Shown here in pieces: positions 8,357 to 16,234 of a DNA stretch of 64,000 bases (positions are counted from its first letter, which is position 1; the number at the start of each line of letters is the position of its first letter). The notes under the pieces are model-generated. The model was not told the DNA's origin. It did no database searches and saw only the letters and a list, made by a program, of their open reading frames with translations. The translations under genes and the position numbers were made by a program. Source of the DNA: Pseudomonas fluorescens (GTDB lineage Bacteria; Pseudomonadota; Gammaproteobacteria; Pseudomonadales; Pseudomonadaceae); the NCBI RefSeq assembly GCF_902498195.1, contig NZ_CABVIY010000004.1, forward strand, positions 124,001 through 188,000, in the 5' to 3' direction.

Positions 8357-9379
8357 TCAGCTGTTGCTCTCGGTGAACTTCTCCAGGTAAAGGCGGCTTT
8401 GATCCAGGCCGTGCTGCTGGCGCCAGTCCTTGATCGACTCGACCATCGGCGGCGGGCCGCACAGGTACAGGTCGAACGGCTGGTCACGCAGCTCGGCCAA
8501 CTCCAGGTGTTCGGCGATATAGCCGGTCTTGCCCGGCCAGTCGGGGTTGGGGTTGCTGACCACGGGCGTGAAACGGAACCCCGGGATCCGTGCGGCATAG
8601 GCCTCGATGCGCGACACCTCGCACAGGTCCTCGGCTTCGCGCACGCCGTAGTACAGGTGCACCGGGTGGCCGCAGCCGTTTCGGTCGGCAATCTGGTCGA
8701 GCATGCCGAGGAAGGCCGACAGCCCGGTGCCGCCGGCCACCATCACCAGCGGGCGGTCGATATGGCGCAAGTAGAAGGCCCCCAGCGGCGCCTCCATGTG
8801 GATCACGTCGCCGACCTGGCAGCGATCGCGCACGTAGTCGGTCATCACGCCGCTGGGCAGCAGGCGAATGAGGAACTGCAACTGGCTGCTGCCCGGCGCG
8901 CAGGCAAAGGAATAGGAGCGCCGATGCTCGGTGCCCGGCACTTGCAGGCGCGCGTACTGGCCTGGCAGGTAGTCCAGCGCCGCCCCCGCGGCGCCGACTT
9001 CCACGTGGACGATGGCGGTGGTCGGGGAGACCTGCCGCACTTCGCTCACCGTGCCTTGCAGGCTGCTCGGGCCACTGCTGCCGCACAGGCTGGAGTCGAA
9101 ATCGAAGTAGAAGGCGGCGTCCGACTGCACGCGCGTCTGGCAGGTCAGCACTTTGCGCTCGGCCAGATCGCTGGCCGACAGGGCTTCATCGTCGACGTAG
9201 TCCTGGGTGTACTGCCCGGATTCACAGCGGCCCTGGCAGGTCGCGCAAACCCCTTCGCGGCAGTCCAACGGAATCTTGATCCCGCTGCGCAGGGCCGCGT
9301 CGAGCAGGATTTCATTGTTCTGCACGTTGCAGAAGAGTGTTTTGCCGTCGGCGAAACTGAAGGCGACCTTGTACGTCAT
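8357..9379 (-). CDS. antC: Anthranilate 1,2-dioxygenase electron transfer component
   Basis: Reductase of the anthranilate dioxygenase (340 aa). An N-terminal plant-type [2Fe-2S] domain has C40, C45, C48 (LDCREGVCATC) and C80. The flavin motif RRSYSFA and an NAD lobe with VMVAGGTGLSAFLGM follow. This order is that of BenC/AntC. It passes NADH electrons to AntAB. The gene follows antB by 19 bases. On this gene alone benC would be equally possible; antC is chosen because AntA and AntB look like anthranilate enzymes. Confidence 0.88.
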   Translation of the reverse strand: MTYKVAFSFADGKTLFCNVQNNEILLDAALRSGIKIPLDCREGVCATCQGRCESGQYTQDYVDDEALSASDLAERKVLTCQTRVQSDAAFYFDFDSSLCGSSGPSSLQGTVSEVRQVSPTTAIVHVEVGAAGAALDYLPGQYARLQVPGTEHRRSYSFACAPGSSQLQFLIRLLPSGVMTDYVRDRCQVGDVIHMEAPLGAFYLRHIDRPLVMVAGGTGLSAFLGMLDQIADRNGCGHPVHLYYGVREAEDLCEVSRIEAYAARIPGFRFTPVVSNPNPDWPGKTGYIAEHLELAELRDQPFDLYLCGPPPMVESIKDWRQQHGLDQSRLYLEKFTESNS

Positions 9380-9398
9380 GAGCGTTTATCCGCAGGGT

Positions 9399-9890
9399 TC
9401 AGAGATGGTAGAAATCGAGCACGGAGTTGATCGTGTCGTTGAGCAGCAGCACGTGCTTGCGGGCGATCTTCCAGCTCTCGCCGTCGGGGCGCAGGCGGTA
9501 GGTGGCGCGGCCGAAAAACTGCTCGGCGGTCTGCATGCGGTAGTAGAGGGTGCTCCAGTTGACGCGCACCTCCAGCTCATCGTCCTGTAGCGGCGCGATG
9601 CGCACGTTGCTGATCAGGTGCAGGGTGCGCGGCATCGGGATGGTCGATGCCGCCTTGCCGGTGCGAATGCGGAACACCCGGTCTTCCAGGCCGCCCCGGT
9701 TGGGGTAGTAGATCAGCGACATGCCTTTTTTCGGGTCGGTGGTGTAGACGTGCTCCGAATCCCATTGCGGCAGGTGGAATTCGCTGTCGTCGCTGAACAT
9801 GGCCAGGTAGGTGTCCCAGTCCTGGGCATCACAGGCCTCGGCGTTGCGGTAGAGAAATTGCTCAACGCGGTATTGCAGTTGCGAATTCAT
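9399..9890 (-). CDS. antB: Anthranilate 1,2-dioxygenase small subunit
   Basis: Beta subunit, about 163 aa, of the NTF2-like ring-hydroxylating dioxygenase small-subunit family. It contains QYRVEQFLYRNAEACDAQDW at the start and WKIARKHVLLLNDTINSVLD at the end. ATG 9890 is chosen because GAGG lies 7 bases upstream; a GTG at 9896 that overlaps the antA stop is the alternative. It pairs with AntA in the hexameric oxygenase. Confidence 0.88.
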   Translation of the reverse strand: MNSQLQYRVEQFLYRNAEACDAQDWDTYLAMFSDDSEFHLPQWDSEHVYTTDPKKGMSLIYYPNRGGLEDRVFRIRTGKAASTIPMPRTLHLISNVRIAPLQDDELEVRVNWSTLYYRMQTAEQFFGRATYRLRPDGESWKIARKHVLLLNDTINSVLDFYHL

Positions 9891-9892
9891 GT

Positions 9893-11296
9893 TCACACCT
9901 CACGCAGTTTCAACGGTTGTTGGTCGGCCGCCTTGCGCGCCAGGCCTTCGAGCAAGAAGCGCTGCCAGTTGGCGTGCTGGTTGACGTACAGGCCTTCATG
10001 GGTGAACTCGGTGCCGGTCAGAGCCGGGGCGATGCCAATGGTCTCGCTGTTGCGGGTGGCGCCTTCGACCCACTTGCCCTGGCCACGGGAAATGTCGCTC
10101 CAGCGTTCCAGGCGGGCCTGGAAACCGCGCTGGGCTTCACGGAACTCCACCAGGTCGTCGGGGGTGCCCATGCCGGACACGTTGAAGAAGTCTTCGAACT
10201 GGCGAATGCGGTTTTCCCGATCGGCATCCGACTCGCCGACCACGCCCAGGCAGAAGCTGTTGATCTCGGTCTTGTTCCAGGCCAGCGGGCGGATGATCCG
10301 CAGCTGCGAGCTGATCTGGTCGAGGAAGAACATGCTCGGGTAGACGTTCAGGTTGCGCAGGCGGTGCATCATCCACTCGGCCTTGCCCTGGCCGTGCTCC
10401 TTGACCAGGCGCGGCATGATGCTGGCGTAGCCCGGGCGCACGGCCGGGTTGGGCATGTCGCTGAACAGCACGCTGTGGCCGTTGTGGAACGCGAACCAGC
10501 CGTCGTCGGTTTCCTTGTCGCCGGCGCCCAGCTTGCTGTAGTCCAGGGTGTCGCTGGCGGTCAGGCCTTTCTCGGCATTGACCTGCTGGCGGTGCTGCAC
10601 GGTGGCCACGTAGTTGTAGTGCACGGTGCTGACGTGATAACCGTCCAGGCCGTTTTCGTTCTGCAGTTTCCAGTTGCCGTCGTAGGTGTAGGCCGACTTG
10701 CCCGGCAGCACTTCGAGCTGACCGGTCGGCGACTGCGCCACCATCATGTCGAAGAACACCCGGGCGTCACCGAGGAAGTCTTCCAGGGTGTCGGTGCCGT
10801 CCACGTCGAGGCTGACGAACACAAAGCCGTTGTAGCTTTCGATACGGGCCTTTTTCAGGCCACGGGTGGCCTTGTCGAAGCCTTCGGGGTATTCGCCCGG
10901 CGCCTTGACCTTCACCAGGCGGCCGTCGCTTTTGTAGCACCAGGCGTGGAAGGGGCAAGTGAAGGTCGACTGGTTGCCCTTGCCGACGCGGGTAAGGGTG
11001 GTGCCACGGTGCTGGCAGGCATTGATCAGGGCGTTGAGACGACCTTCACCGTCGCGGGTGATGATCAGCGGCTGGCGGCCGGCACGCATCGTCATGAAAT
11101 CGTGGTTATTGGCGATCTCGCTTTCGTGGCAGGCGTAGATCCAGTTCTTTTCGAAAATCAGTTCCATTTCCAGGTCGAACAGTTCCGGGTCGGTAAACAT
11201 ATCGCGGGCAATGCGATAAACACCGTCTTGCGGGCGGAAGTCCAGGCAACTTTCTATATAACTTTTCCACTGTTCGACACTTCGTGCTGTTGTCAT
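9893..11296 (-). CDS. antA: Anthranilate 1,2-dioxygenase large subunit
   Basis: Catalytic subunit, about 467 aa, that deaminates and decarboxylates anthranilate to catechol. Rieske ligands are C94-x-H96 (ACQHRG) and C114-x2-H117 (CPFHAW). The iron site is near 213-225 (ENGLDGYHVSTVH: D217, H220, H225). HESEIANNHDFMTMRAGRQP and INACQHRGTTLTRVGKGNQS match my memory of Pseudomonas AntA better than BenA. ATG 11296 is preferred to 11314 because GAGGA sits 7 bases before it. First gene of antABC; catechol-degrading genes are not in the window. Confidence 0.88.
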   Translation of the reverse strand: MTTARSVEQWKSYIESCLDFRPQDGVYRIARDMFTDPELFDLEMELIFEKNWIYACHESEIANNHDFMTMRAGRQPLIITRDGEGRLNALINACQHRGTTLTRVGKGNQSTFTCPFHAWCYKSDGRLVKVKAPGEYPEGFDKATRGLKKARIESYNGFVFVSLDVDGTDTLEDFLGDARVFFDMMVAQSPTGQLEVLPGKSAYTYDGNWKLQNENGLDGYHVSTVHYNYVATVQHRQQVNAEKGLTASDTLDYSKLGAGDKETDDGWFAFHNGHSVLFSDMPNPAVRPGYASIMPRLVKEHGQGKAEWMMHRLRNLNVYPSMFFLDQISSQLRIIRPLAWNKTEINSFCLGVVGESDADRENRIRQFEDFFNVSGMGTPDDLVEFREAQRGFQARLERWSDISRGQGKWVEGATRNSETIGIAPALTGTEFTHEGLYVNQHANWQRFLLEGLARKAADQQPLKLREV

Positions 11297-11656
11297 TTCC
11301 CAGTCCTCGGCCAATGGGCTAATTCACGCCTTCATTTAATGACGTGGCGAAGGACAGGGTCTATCCGCTTATTAGTGGAAACTCATCCGGAAAATAAGCC
11401 CTGGTTCTCTCTAGTTGGCGATATACCCCCGTAAACACTGGCTTTTACCCCGGCCGGTGGCTGAGCAAATGGCTATTTGTCTTCCAGTAACGGGATAGCC
11501 GCTGAGGAACTTGTTGCGGCTTAATTTCAATCGAAGCACCACCAGAGTGTCTCGCTTCAGGTCACCAAAAACTGCCATTGCTCATGGCCCTGGGTTCTGT
11601 ACCAGAAGTGCCTTCTATTCATGTGCTGCTAATACGCGGCAGGGGGAAGAAATAAT
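11297..11656. promoter_or_regulatory. Divergent intergenic region between antA and the porin gene
   Basis: About 360 noncoding bases that must hold the leftward antA promoter and the rightward porin promoter. It is less GC-rich than the genes around it. Near the porin ATG there is AGGGGGAAG as a ribosome site. I could not pick out a convincing sigma-54 or AraC-type repeat by eye, so binding sites for the two AraC regulators are expected here but not located. Confidence 0.5.
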
Positions 11657-12907
11657 ATGTTGCATAAGACGTGGTTAATTCGGGGTGTTCAAACAGTTGG
11701 CTTGTTGACGCCATTGTTGGCACAGGCGGATGTGGTCAATGACAGCAAGCTGACCCTGGGTACGCGTAACTTTTACATCGATCGGGATTTCAAGGAGGAC
11801 AACCCGGCCCGTTCGCGAGTGGGCAGTTGGACACAGGGTTTCGATTTGCGTTTCGCTTCCGGCTATACCGAAGGCCCGGTGCAGTTCGGCGTCGATGCCG
11901 AAGCGCAGTACGCCTATCGGCTGGACGGCGGTGGCGGGCGCGGCGATGACACCATCATCCCTTACAGCCAAAGCCGTCAGGAGCAAGCCGATCAATACGG
12001 CCGTGGCGGTGTGACGCTGAAAATGCGCTATTCGAAAACCGAACTGAAGGTCGGTGAACTGCGGCCGCTGCTGCCGGTGGTGATCATGGACGACTCACGC
12101 CAACTGGTGACTACCTATCGCGGCGCCTTGCTCGAATCCAAGGAGGTCGACCGCCTGACACTGACCGCCGGGCGGCTGACGGAAATCGGTGCGCGTAACT
12201 CCTCCAACTACGAAAAACTGTACCTGCAGACCGGCTCCGGCGTGCGCCGTGGCAGTGATGGCATGAACCTCGCCGGTGCCAGCTATGCCTTCACCCCGTC
12301 GCTGACCGGGACCTATTTCTACGCGCAACTGGAAGACATCTACCAGCAGCACTACCTGGGGATCACCCATCTGGCGGACCTGGGCAACGGTTACGGGCTG
12401 AAGACCGACCTGCGTTACTTCAACAACAGCGAAGACGGTGATGCCCTCTATGGCGATATCGACAACCGCTCCTGGGGCGCCATGACCTGGCTGAAAAAAG
12501 GCGGGCACCGATTCGGCCTGGGCTACCAGCGCATGCTCGGCGACAGCAACTTCCCGACCCTGGGTGGTTATGTGCCGCAGCCGTTCCTGGTGAACTGGTC
12601 GCGGGTGGGATTCATCAAGCCGAATGAAAAGTCCTGGCAGGTTCGCTATGACTACGACTTCGCCGCCCTCGGCGTACCGGGCCTGAATTTCATGACCCGT
12701 TACTTCAAGGGCACCTCGATCGATCGTGGCGATAACCTGAGCCAGGCGGCGGAACAGGAGCGCGACCTGGTGTTGTCTTATGTGGTGCAAAGCGGTCCGC
12801 TCAAGGGCGTGGGTGTGGAGGCCGGCAACGTCGTCTCCAAATTCAGCCACGGCAATGACTGGGTGGAGAATCGCCTGATCACCACCTACACCTGGAAATT
12901 TTGGTAA
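11657..12907 (+). CDS. OprD-family outer-membrane porin
   Basis: Outer-membrane channel of about 416 aa. The N-terminus is a signal peptide (LIRGVQTVGLLTPLLAQA then DVVNDSKL). The body is rich in alternating beta-strand segments and ends in an aromatic residue (TTYTWKFW), typical of beta-barrels. LTLGTRNFYIDRDFKE and the family segment GRLTEIGARNSSNYEK support OprD/BenF-like specificity porins, many of which admit aromatic acids. It is divergent from antABC and upstream of the AraC genes, so uptake of the pathway substrate is likely. Confidence 0.85.
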   Translation: MLHKTWLIRGVQTVGLLTPLLAQADVVNDSKLTLGTRNFYIDRDFKEDNPARSRVGSWTQGFDLRFASGYTEGPVQFGVDAEAQYAYRLDGGGGRGDDTIIPYSQSRQEQADQYGRGGVTLKMRYSKTELKVGELRPLLPVVIMDDSRQLVTTYRGALLESKEVDRLTLTAGRLTEIGARNSSNYEKLYLQTGSGVRRGSDGMNLAGASYAFTPSLTGTYFYAQLEDIYQQHYLGITHLADLGNGYGLKTDLRYFNNSEDGDALYGDIDNRSWGAMTWLKKGGHRFGLGYQRMLGDSNFPTLGGYVPQPFLVNWSRVGFIKPNEKSWQVRYDYDFAALGVPGLNFMTRYFKGTSIDRGDNLSQAAEQERDLVLSYVVQSGPLKGVGVEAGNVVSKFSHGNDWVENRLITTYTWKFW

Positions 12908-13166
12908 CGTCCCGCCCTGAAATCGAACGCGGTTGTGCGCTGAAGTGACGCCTTGGGTAGCGCTTTACCCAGGGCATCGACCGCTTCCGGCACCGTTGCT
13001 GTGCGCAGCAACGCCGCACAACGCGTTCGTTATCCAGATAGTTTCCGATTACTAGCCAAAAAATGCGGATATCGCCTGTTCGCACCGGCTGGGCATAGCC
13101 CTTGCAAACCCAATGAGAATACGCGCCGAAGAGCGTGTCGATGTCCATTGCCGTGGGTGTACTGAC
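12908..13166. other. Gap between porin and AraC gene
   Basis: 259 bases with no convincing gene. A run of GTTGCTGTGCGCAGCAAC-like symmetry lies near 12993-13012, with GTTGCTG facing CAGCAAC, which could be a weak hairpin. An upstream in-frame ATG at 13113 exists for the regulator but lacks a good ribosome site. Confidence 0.4.
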
Positions 13167-14180
13167 ATGACCGAACCAAATGTTGTGCAATTTCGAGATA
13201 TCCGCATAGATCGCTACGACCTGGCCGGTGCCCGTGCGTGGATGGCCGGCATTTGCGGGCCGCACGAACTGCAGACCCGCCAGCCGAACCGGATTCAGTT
13301 TCACCACAAGGCCAATGTGTTCAAGTCCATGTCCACGACCCTGGGCCGGATGGAATACGGCACCGACGTGACCATCGGTGTCGAGGACGCCGAACACCTC
13401 AATTGCTACAGCCTCAGCCTGCCGATTCGTGGCGAGCAGGAGTTGCTCAAGGACGGCCGCCGGTTGCACTCCAACCAGGACCAGGGGTTGATCGTGACGC
13501 CCCACGAAACCCAGGCGCTGACCATGGCCGGCGACTGCCACAAGATTTCGGTGGTGATCACCCGCATGGCCATGCGCCAGACCCTGGAAGGCATGCTGCA
13601 ACGCCCGCTGGAAATGCCGGTGAAGTTCGAGCCGGTGATGGACGCGGTCAACGGCGCCTCGGCCTCCTGGTGGCGGCTGGCCCGTTACTACATCGATGAG
13701 CTGGAGCGTGGCCACGACCTGTTCAACCAGGTGTTCTTCACCCGCGATATCGAGAGCGCGCTGATCAAGGGCCTCATCCTTTCCCAGCCCAACAACTACA
13801 GTGCCGAACTGCGTGAGCAACTGGGCGCCAAGTTGCCGTACTACCTGGTGCGCGCCAAGGACTTCATCGAAAGCAACGCCCGCGAAGACATCCACCTGGA
13901 AGACGTCGAGGCGGCGGCGGGGGTGTCGCGCTTCAAACTGTTCGAAGGCTTTCGCAAGCACCTGGGCGTCTCGCCCATGGCTTACCTGAAAAAGTTTCGC
14001 CTGGGCGCCGTGCGCCAGGAAATCCTCGAAGATGCCTCGGTGCGCAACATCTCCGTGATCGCGATGTGCTGGGGGTTCTCGCACCTGGGCCGGTTCGCCA
14101 GCGAATACCGCAAGCTGTTCAACGAAACCCCCAGTGCCACCCTGCAACGCAGCGAAGCCCGTCGCAACCGGTCGCTTTGA
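13167..14180 (+). CDS. antR: AraC-family activator, probable AntR
   Basis: Transcription regulator of about 337 aa. An N-terminal sensor region (AraC_binding_2-like) precedes a C-terminal double helix-turn-helix near residues 235-335: EDIHLEDVEAAAGVSRFKLF, then the second helix pair in WGFSHLGRFASEYRKLFNETP. In Pseudomonas, AntR activates antABC in response to anthranilate and lies nearby in divergent orientation, as here, though a porin gene intervenes. MTEPNVVQF is taken as start because the upstream ATG extension is unlike the family. The second AraC gene starts one base after its stop. Confidence 0.75.
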   Translation: MTEPNVVQFRDIRIDRYDLAGARAWMAGICGPHELQTRQPNRIQFHHKANVFKSMSTTLGRMEYGTDVTIGVEDAEHLNCYSLSLPIRGEQELLKDGRRLHSNQDQGLIVTPHETQALTMAGDCHKISVVITRMAMRQTLEGMLQRPLEMPVKFEPVMDAVNGASASWWRLARYYIDELERGHDLFNQVFFTRDIESALIKGLILSQPNNYSAELREQLGAKLPYYLVRAKDFIESNAREDIHLEDVEAAAGVSRFKLFEGFRKHLGVSPMAYLKKFRLGAVRQEILEDASVRNISVIAMCWGFSHLGRFASEYRKLFNETPSATLQRSEARRNRSL

Positions 14181-14181
14181 A

Positions 14182-15177
14182 ATGACGACTTTACACGCGG
14201 CCACCGCCAACAGCGTGGGCCTGAACTTGTCGCTGATGTGCCGCGAACCGGTCTTCACCAGCCGCTCGGCGCAGGAAACCCAGCGGTTGATGGGCCAGGC
14301 GCTGGTGGAGCATGAGCTGGATTGGCCGCGGGGCGGCGTCGATACGGCGTTCTATCGCGGCCAGGTGGCCAGCTGCGAACTGTATGCGCTGCGCTACGGC
14401 GGCCAGGTGGAAATCCGGCCGCAGCCTTTCGAAGATTTCGTGCTGGTCCAGATGCCGCTGCGTGGCAGTGCCACGCTGGAGTCCGACGGCATGGGTTATG
14501 CCGTCAGCCCCGGCGAGGTGGCGATTCTGTCCCCCCGCGAGCAGGCGCGCGTGGTGTGGGAGGAGGGCTGCGAGCAACTGATCCTCAAACTGCCCCGGGC
14601 ATTGCTCGACGCCGGCCAGCGGGCGCTGGCCGATGATTTGCCTTCGGGCTTCACGCTGGCGCCGGTCAGCCGCCTGCAACGGCCACTGGCGATGCGCTGG
14701 TTTCGTCTGGTCAGCGAGTTGCTGGAGCACTTGCCCGATGGCGAGGCCGGCGCATCGCCTTCGCGCTGGTTGCAGCATCTGGAGCAAAGCCTGCCGCTGT
14801 TTCTGCTCAGCCATTGTGGCGTGGCGCAGCAAGCGTCGCCGTCGCCACGGCAGCCCGGTCGCCAGCTGCAAAAAATCGACGCCTGCATGCGCGAACACCT
14901 TGCCCAGGGCATCACCCTGGCAGAACTGGCGGGGGCCGTCGGGGTGAGCATTCGCAGCTTGAACACCTTGTGCCAGCGTGAATACGGACAAAGCCCGATG
15001 GACCGCCTGCGCGGCTTGCGGCTTGAGGCCGCTCGGGAGTATTTGCTGGCGCGGCCCCATTGCAGCGTGACCGAGGTGGCGCTGGAGTTCGGGTTCGGGC
15101 ATGTGGGGCGGTTTGCCAATTACTATCGGCAGCGGTTTGGAGAGTTGCCGAAGCAGACGATGAAGTCTCAGGCATGA
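14182..15177 (+). CDS. Second AraC-family regulator
   Basis: Regulator of about 331 aa of the XylS/BenR-like class. The N-terminal half (YGGQVEIRPQPFEDFVLVQM) is a cupin-like sensor. The C-terminal AraC DNA-binding domain runs from HLAQGITLAELAGAVGVSIR to EFGFGHVGRFANYYRQRFGE. Its ATG is one base after the antR stop, so the genes are probably co-translated. It might control the second dioxygenase/transporter set while antR controls antABC (inference). A terminator follows at 15195. Confidence 0.82.
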   Translation: MTTLHAATANSVGLNLSLMCREPVFTSRSAQETQRLMGQALVEHELDWPRGGVDTAFYRGQVASCELYALRYGGQVEIRPQPFEDFVLVQMPLRGSATLESDGMGYAVSPGEVAILSPREQARVVWEEGCEQLILKLPRALLDAGQRALADDLPSGFTLAPVSRLQRPLAMRWFRLVSELLEHLPDGEAGASPSRWLQHLEQSLPLFLLSHCGVAQQASPSPRQPGRQLQKIDACMREHLAQGITLAELAGAVGVSIRSLNTLCQREYGQSPMDRLRGLRLEAAREYLLARPHCSVTEVALEFGFGHVGRFANYYRQRFGELPKQTMKSQA

Positions 15178-15194
15178 GCGGTCAGCGCCCAAAC

Positions 15195-15223
15195 GAAAAA
15201 ACCCGCCAGAAGGCGGGTTTTTT
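15195..15223. terminator. Bidirectional intrinsic terminator
   Basis: Stem AAACCCGCC/GGCGGGTTT with loop AGAA, flanked by an A run on the left and a T run on the right. It can end the regulator transcript rightward and the tRNA-Asn transcript leftward. Confidence 0.9.
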
Positions 15224-15256
15224 GTGGTCGGAGCTTTTAAGGCTCTGAACCTTGTC

Positions 15257-15332
<76 letters not shown>

Positions 15333-15341
15333 ATGGCGCCT

Positions 15342-15369
15342 ATGTTACTGATTCAAAAAGAGAAGTCAA
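15342..15369 (-). promoter_or_regulatory. Sigma-70 promoter of tRNA-Asn
   Basis: Reading leftward, TTGACT (15369-15364) and TAACAT (15347-15342) are separated by 16 bases. The -10 box ends 9 bases before the mature tRNA 5' end. Confidence 0.65.
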
Positions 15370-15559
15370 GCATCTGAGTGAAAATTGACGGATTCGAAGG
15401 GACGGACGGTGGTTAAACGGCTATTGGCGGTTACCAGAGTGGCGCCAGAGGTCTACCATGACCGCCCGGAAGTGGTTGCACGCGCTACCGGCCATTCGCC
15501 GAACAGGTACGCGCCATGACTGATTCAACCCTGATATCCGGATTCAACGAGGTGCTCGC

Positions 15560-15790
15560 ATGAGCATCGCACAGATCAGCCTGCCCAAAGGGGTAGGCCC
15601 GCACGCCGAAAAACTGTTCGACGCCATCACTCAGGCCGCCAGCGCGGACGAACTGAACCGCGCGGGAGGCAAGGCCGAAGGTTTTGTCCTGGGCCTGGAA
15701 AGCACCAAGGCCATCAAGCCCCAGGTCGCTGAATCGCTCTATGTCGCCTATGACGATGCGGCCACTCAGCGCGCCACCGAACTGGCCTAA
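15560..15790 (+). CDS. Small hypothetical protein
   Basis: 76 aa, MSIAQISLPK... ending RATELA; no membrane segment. GAGGTG stands 6-7 bases before the ATG. It is soluble and mildly acidic, with KAEGFVLGLESTKAIKPQVA in the middle. No family recognised. The last four bases overlap the end of the convergent small membrane-protein gene. Codon use looks like the neighbours, so I regard it as real. Confidence 0.65.
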   Translation: MSIAQISLPKGVGPHAEKLFDAITQAASADELNRAGGKAEGFVLGLESTKAIKPQVAESLYVAYDDAATQRATELA

Positions 15791-15996
15791 CCGCCGAAGG
15801 TGATGGTGCCCATCATCAGTTTGGCGTAAAGCGCCGTGGCGCCCAGTTGCACCAGCCACAGGGCCAGACCGCCAAGAAACACGCCGGCAGCGACTTGCAT
15901 CACCAGGTTGTTGCCGCGTTTGGCCGGGGTGCGCGGGATGAAGTCATCCAGGTCGTCGCGGTCACCGCGGTCAGCACGTAGGTCATCGATTTTCAT
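15787..15996 (-). CDS. Small single-helix membrane protein
   Basis: 69 aa. An acidic/basic N-terminus (KIDDLRADRGDRDDLDDF) is followed by one hydrophobic helix (VMQVAAGVFLGGLALWLVQL) and a short periplasmic or cytosolic tail. The start MKIDDL is preferred to the ORF's longer in-frame extension, which runs back through REP DNA. Function unknown; it may be an envelope-associated small protein. It converges on the adjacent small gene and shares 4 bases with it. Confidence 0.6.
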   Translation of the reverse strand: MKIDDLRADRGDRDDLDDFIPRTPAKRGNNLVMQVAAGVFLGGLALWLVQLGATALYAKLMMGTITFGG

Positions 15997-16034
15997 GTGG
16001 GTTCTCTTGGAAATTCTCGGGTGTACACCAATCA

Positions 16035-16127
16035 AATGTGGGAGCGGGCTTGCTCGCGAAGACGATGGTTGATTCAACGCATCATTGACTGAACTGACGC
16101 CTTCGCGAGCAAGCCCGCTCCCACATT
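16035..16127. repeat. REP doublet
   Basis: Inverted copies of the AATGTGGGAGCGGGCTTGCT type (16035-16061 and 16101-16127), separated by about 40 bases. The same element recurs at 19821, 44017, 47314, 51492 and 60577. Confidence 0.9.
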
Positions 16128-16184
16128 GGATCGATGTGAAGTTTAGAGGGATGAGACGCTGCTTTGAGAATTATCTGCCACAAA

Positions 16185-16219
16185 TAAAAAACGGGAAGCC
16201 AATCGGCTTCCCGTTTTTC
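16185..16219 (-). terminator. Terminator of the aminotransferase gene
   Basis: ACGGGAAGCC/GGCTTCCCGT stem with a short AATC loop. A run of A on the left gives a U tract in the leftward transcript of the gene ending at 16235. Confidence 0.85.
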
Positions 16220-16234
16220 GCATCACAACGCGGT

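Noticed and set aside
10021..11296. Calling the dioxygenase benABC
   Set aside because: AntA/AntB sequence blocks and the AntR-like regulator fit anthranilate better, though benC-like homology of the reductase alone would not decide.
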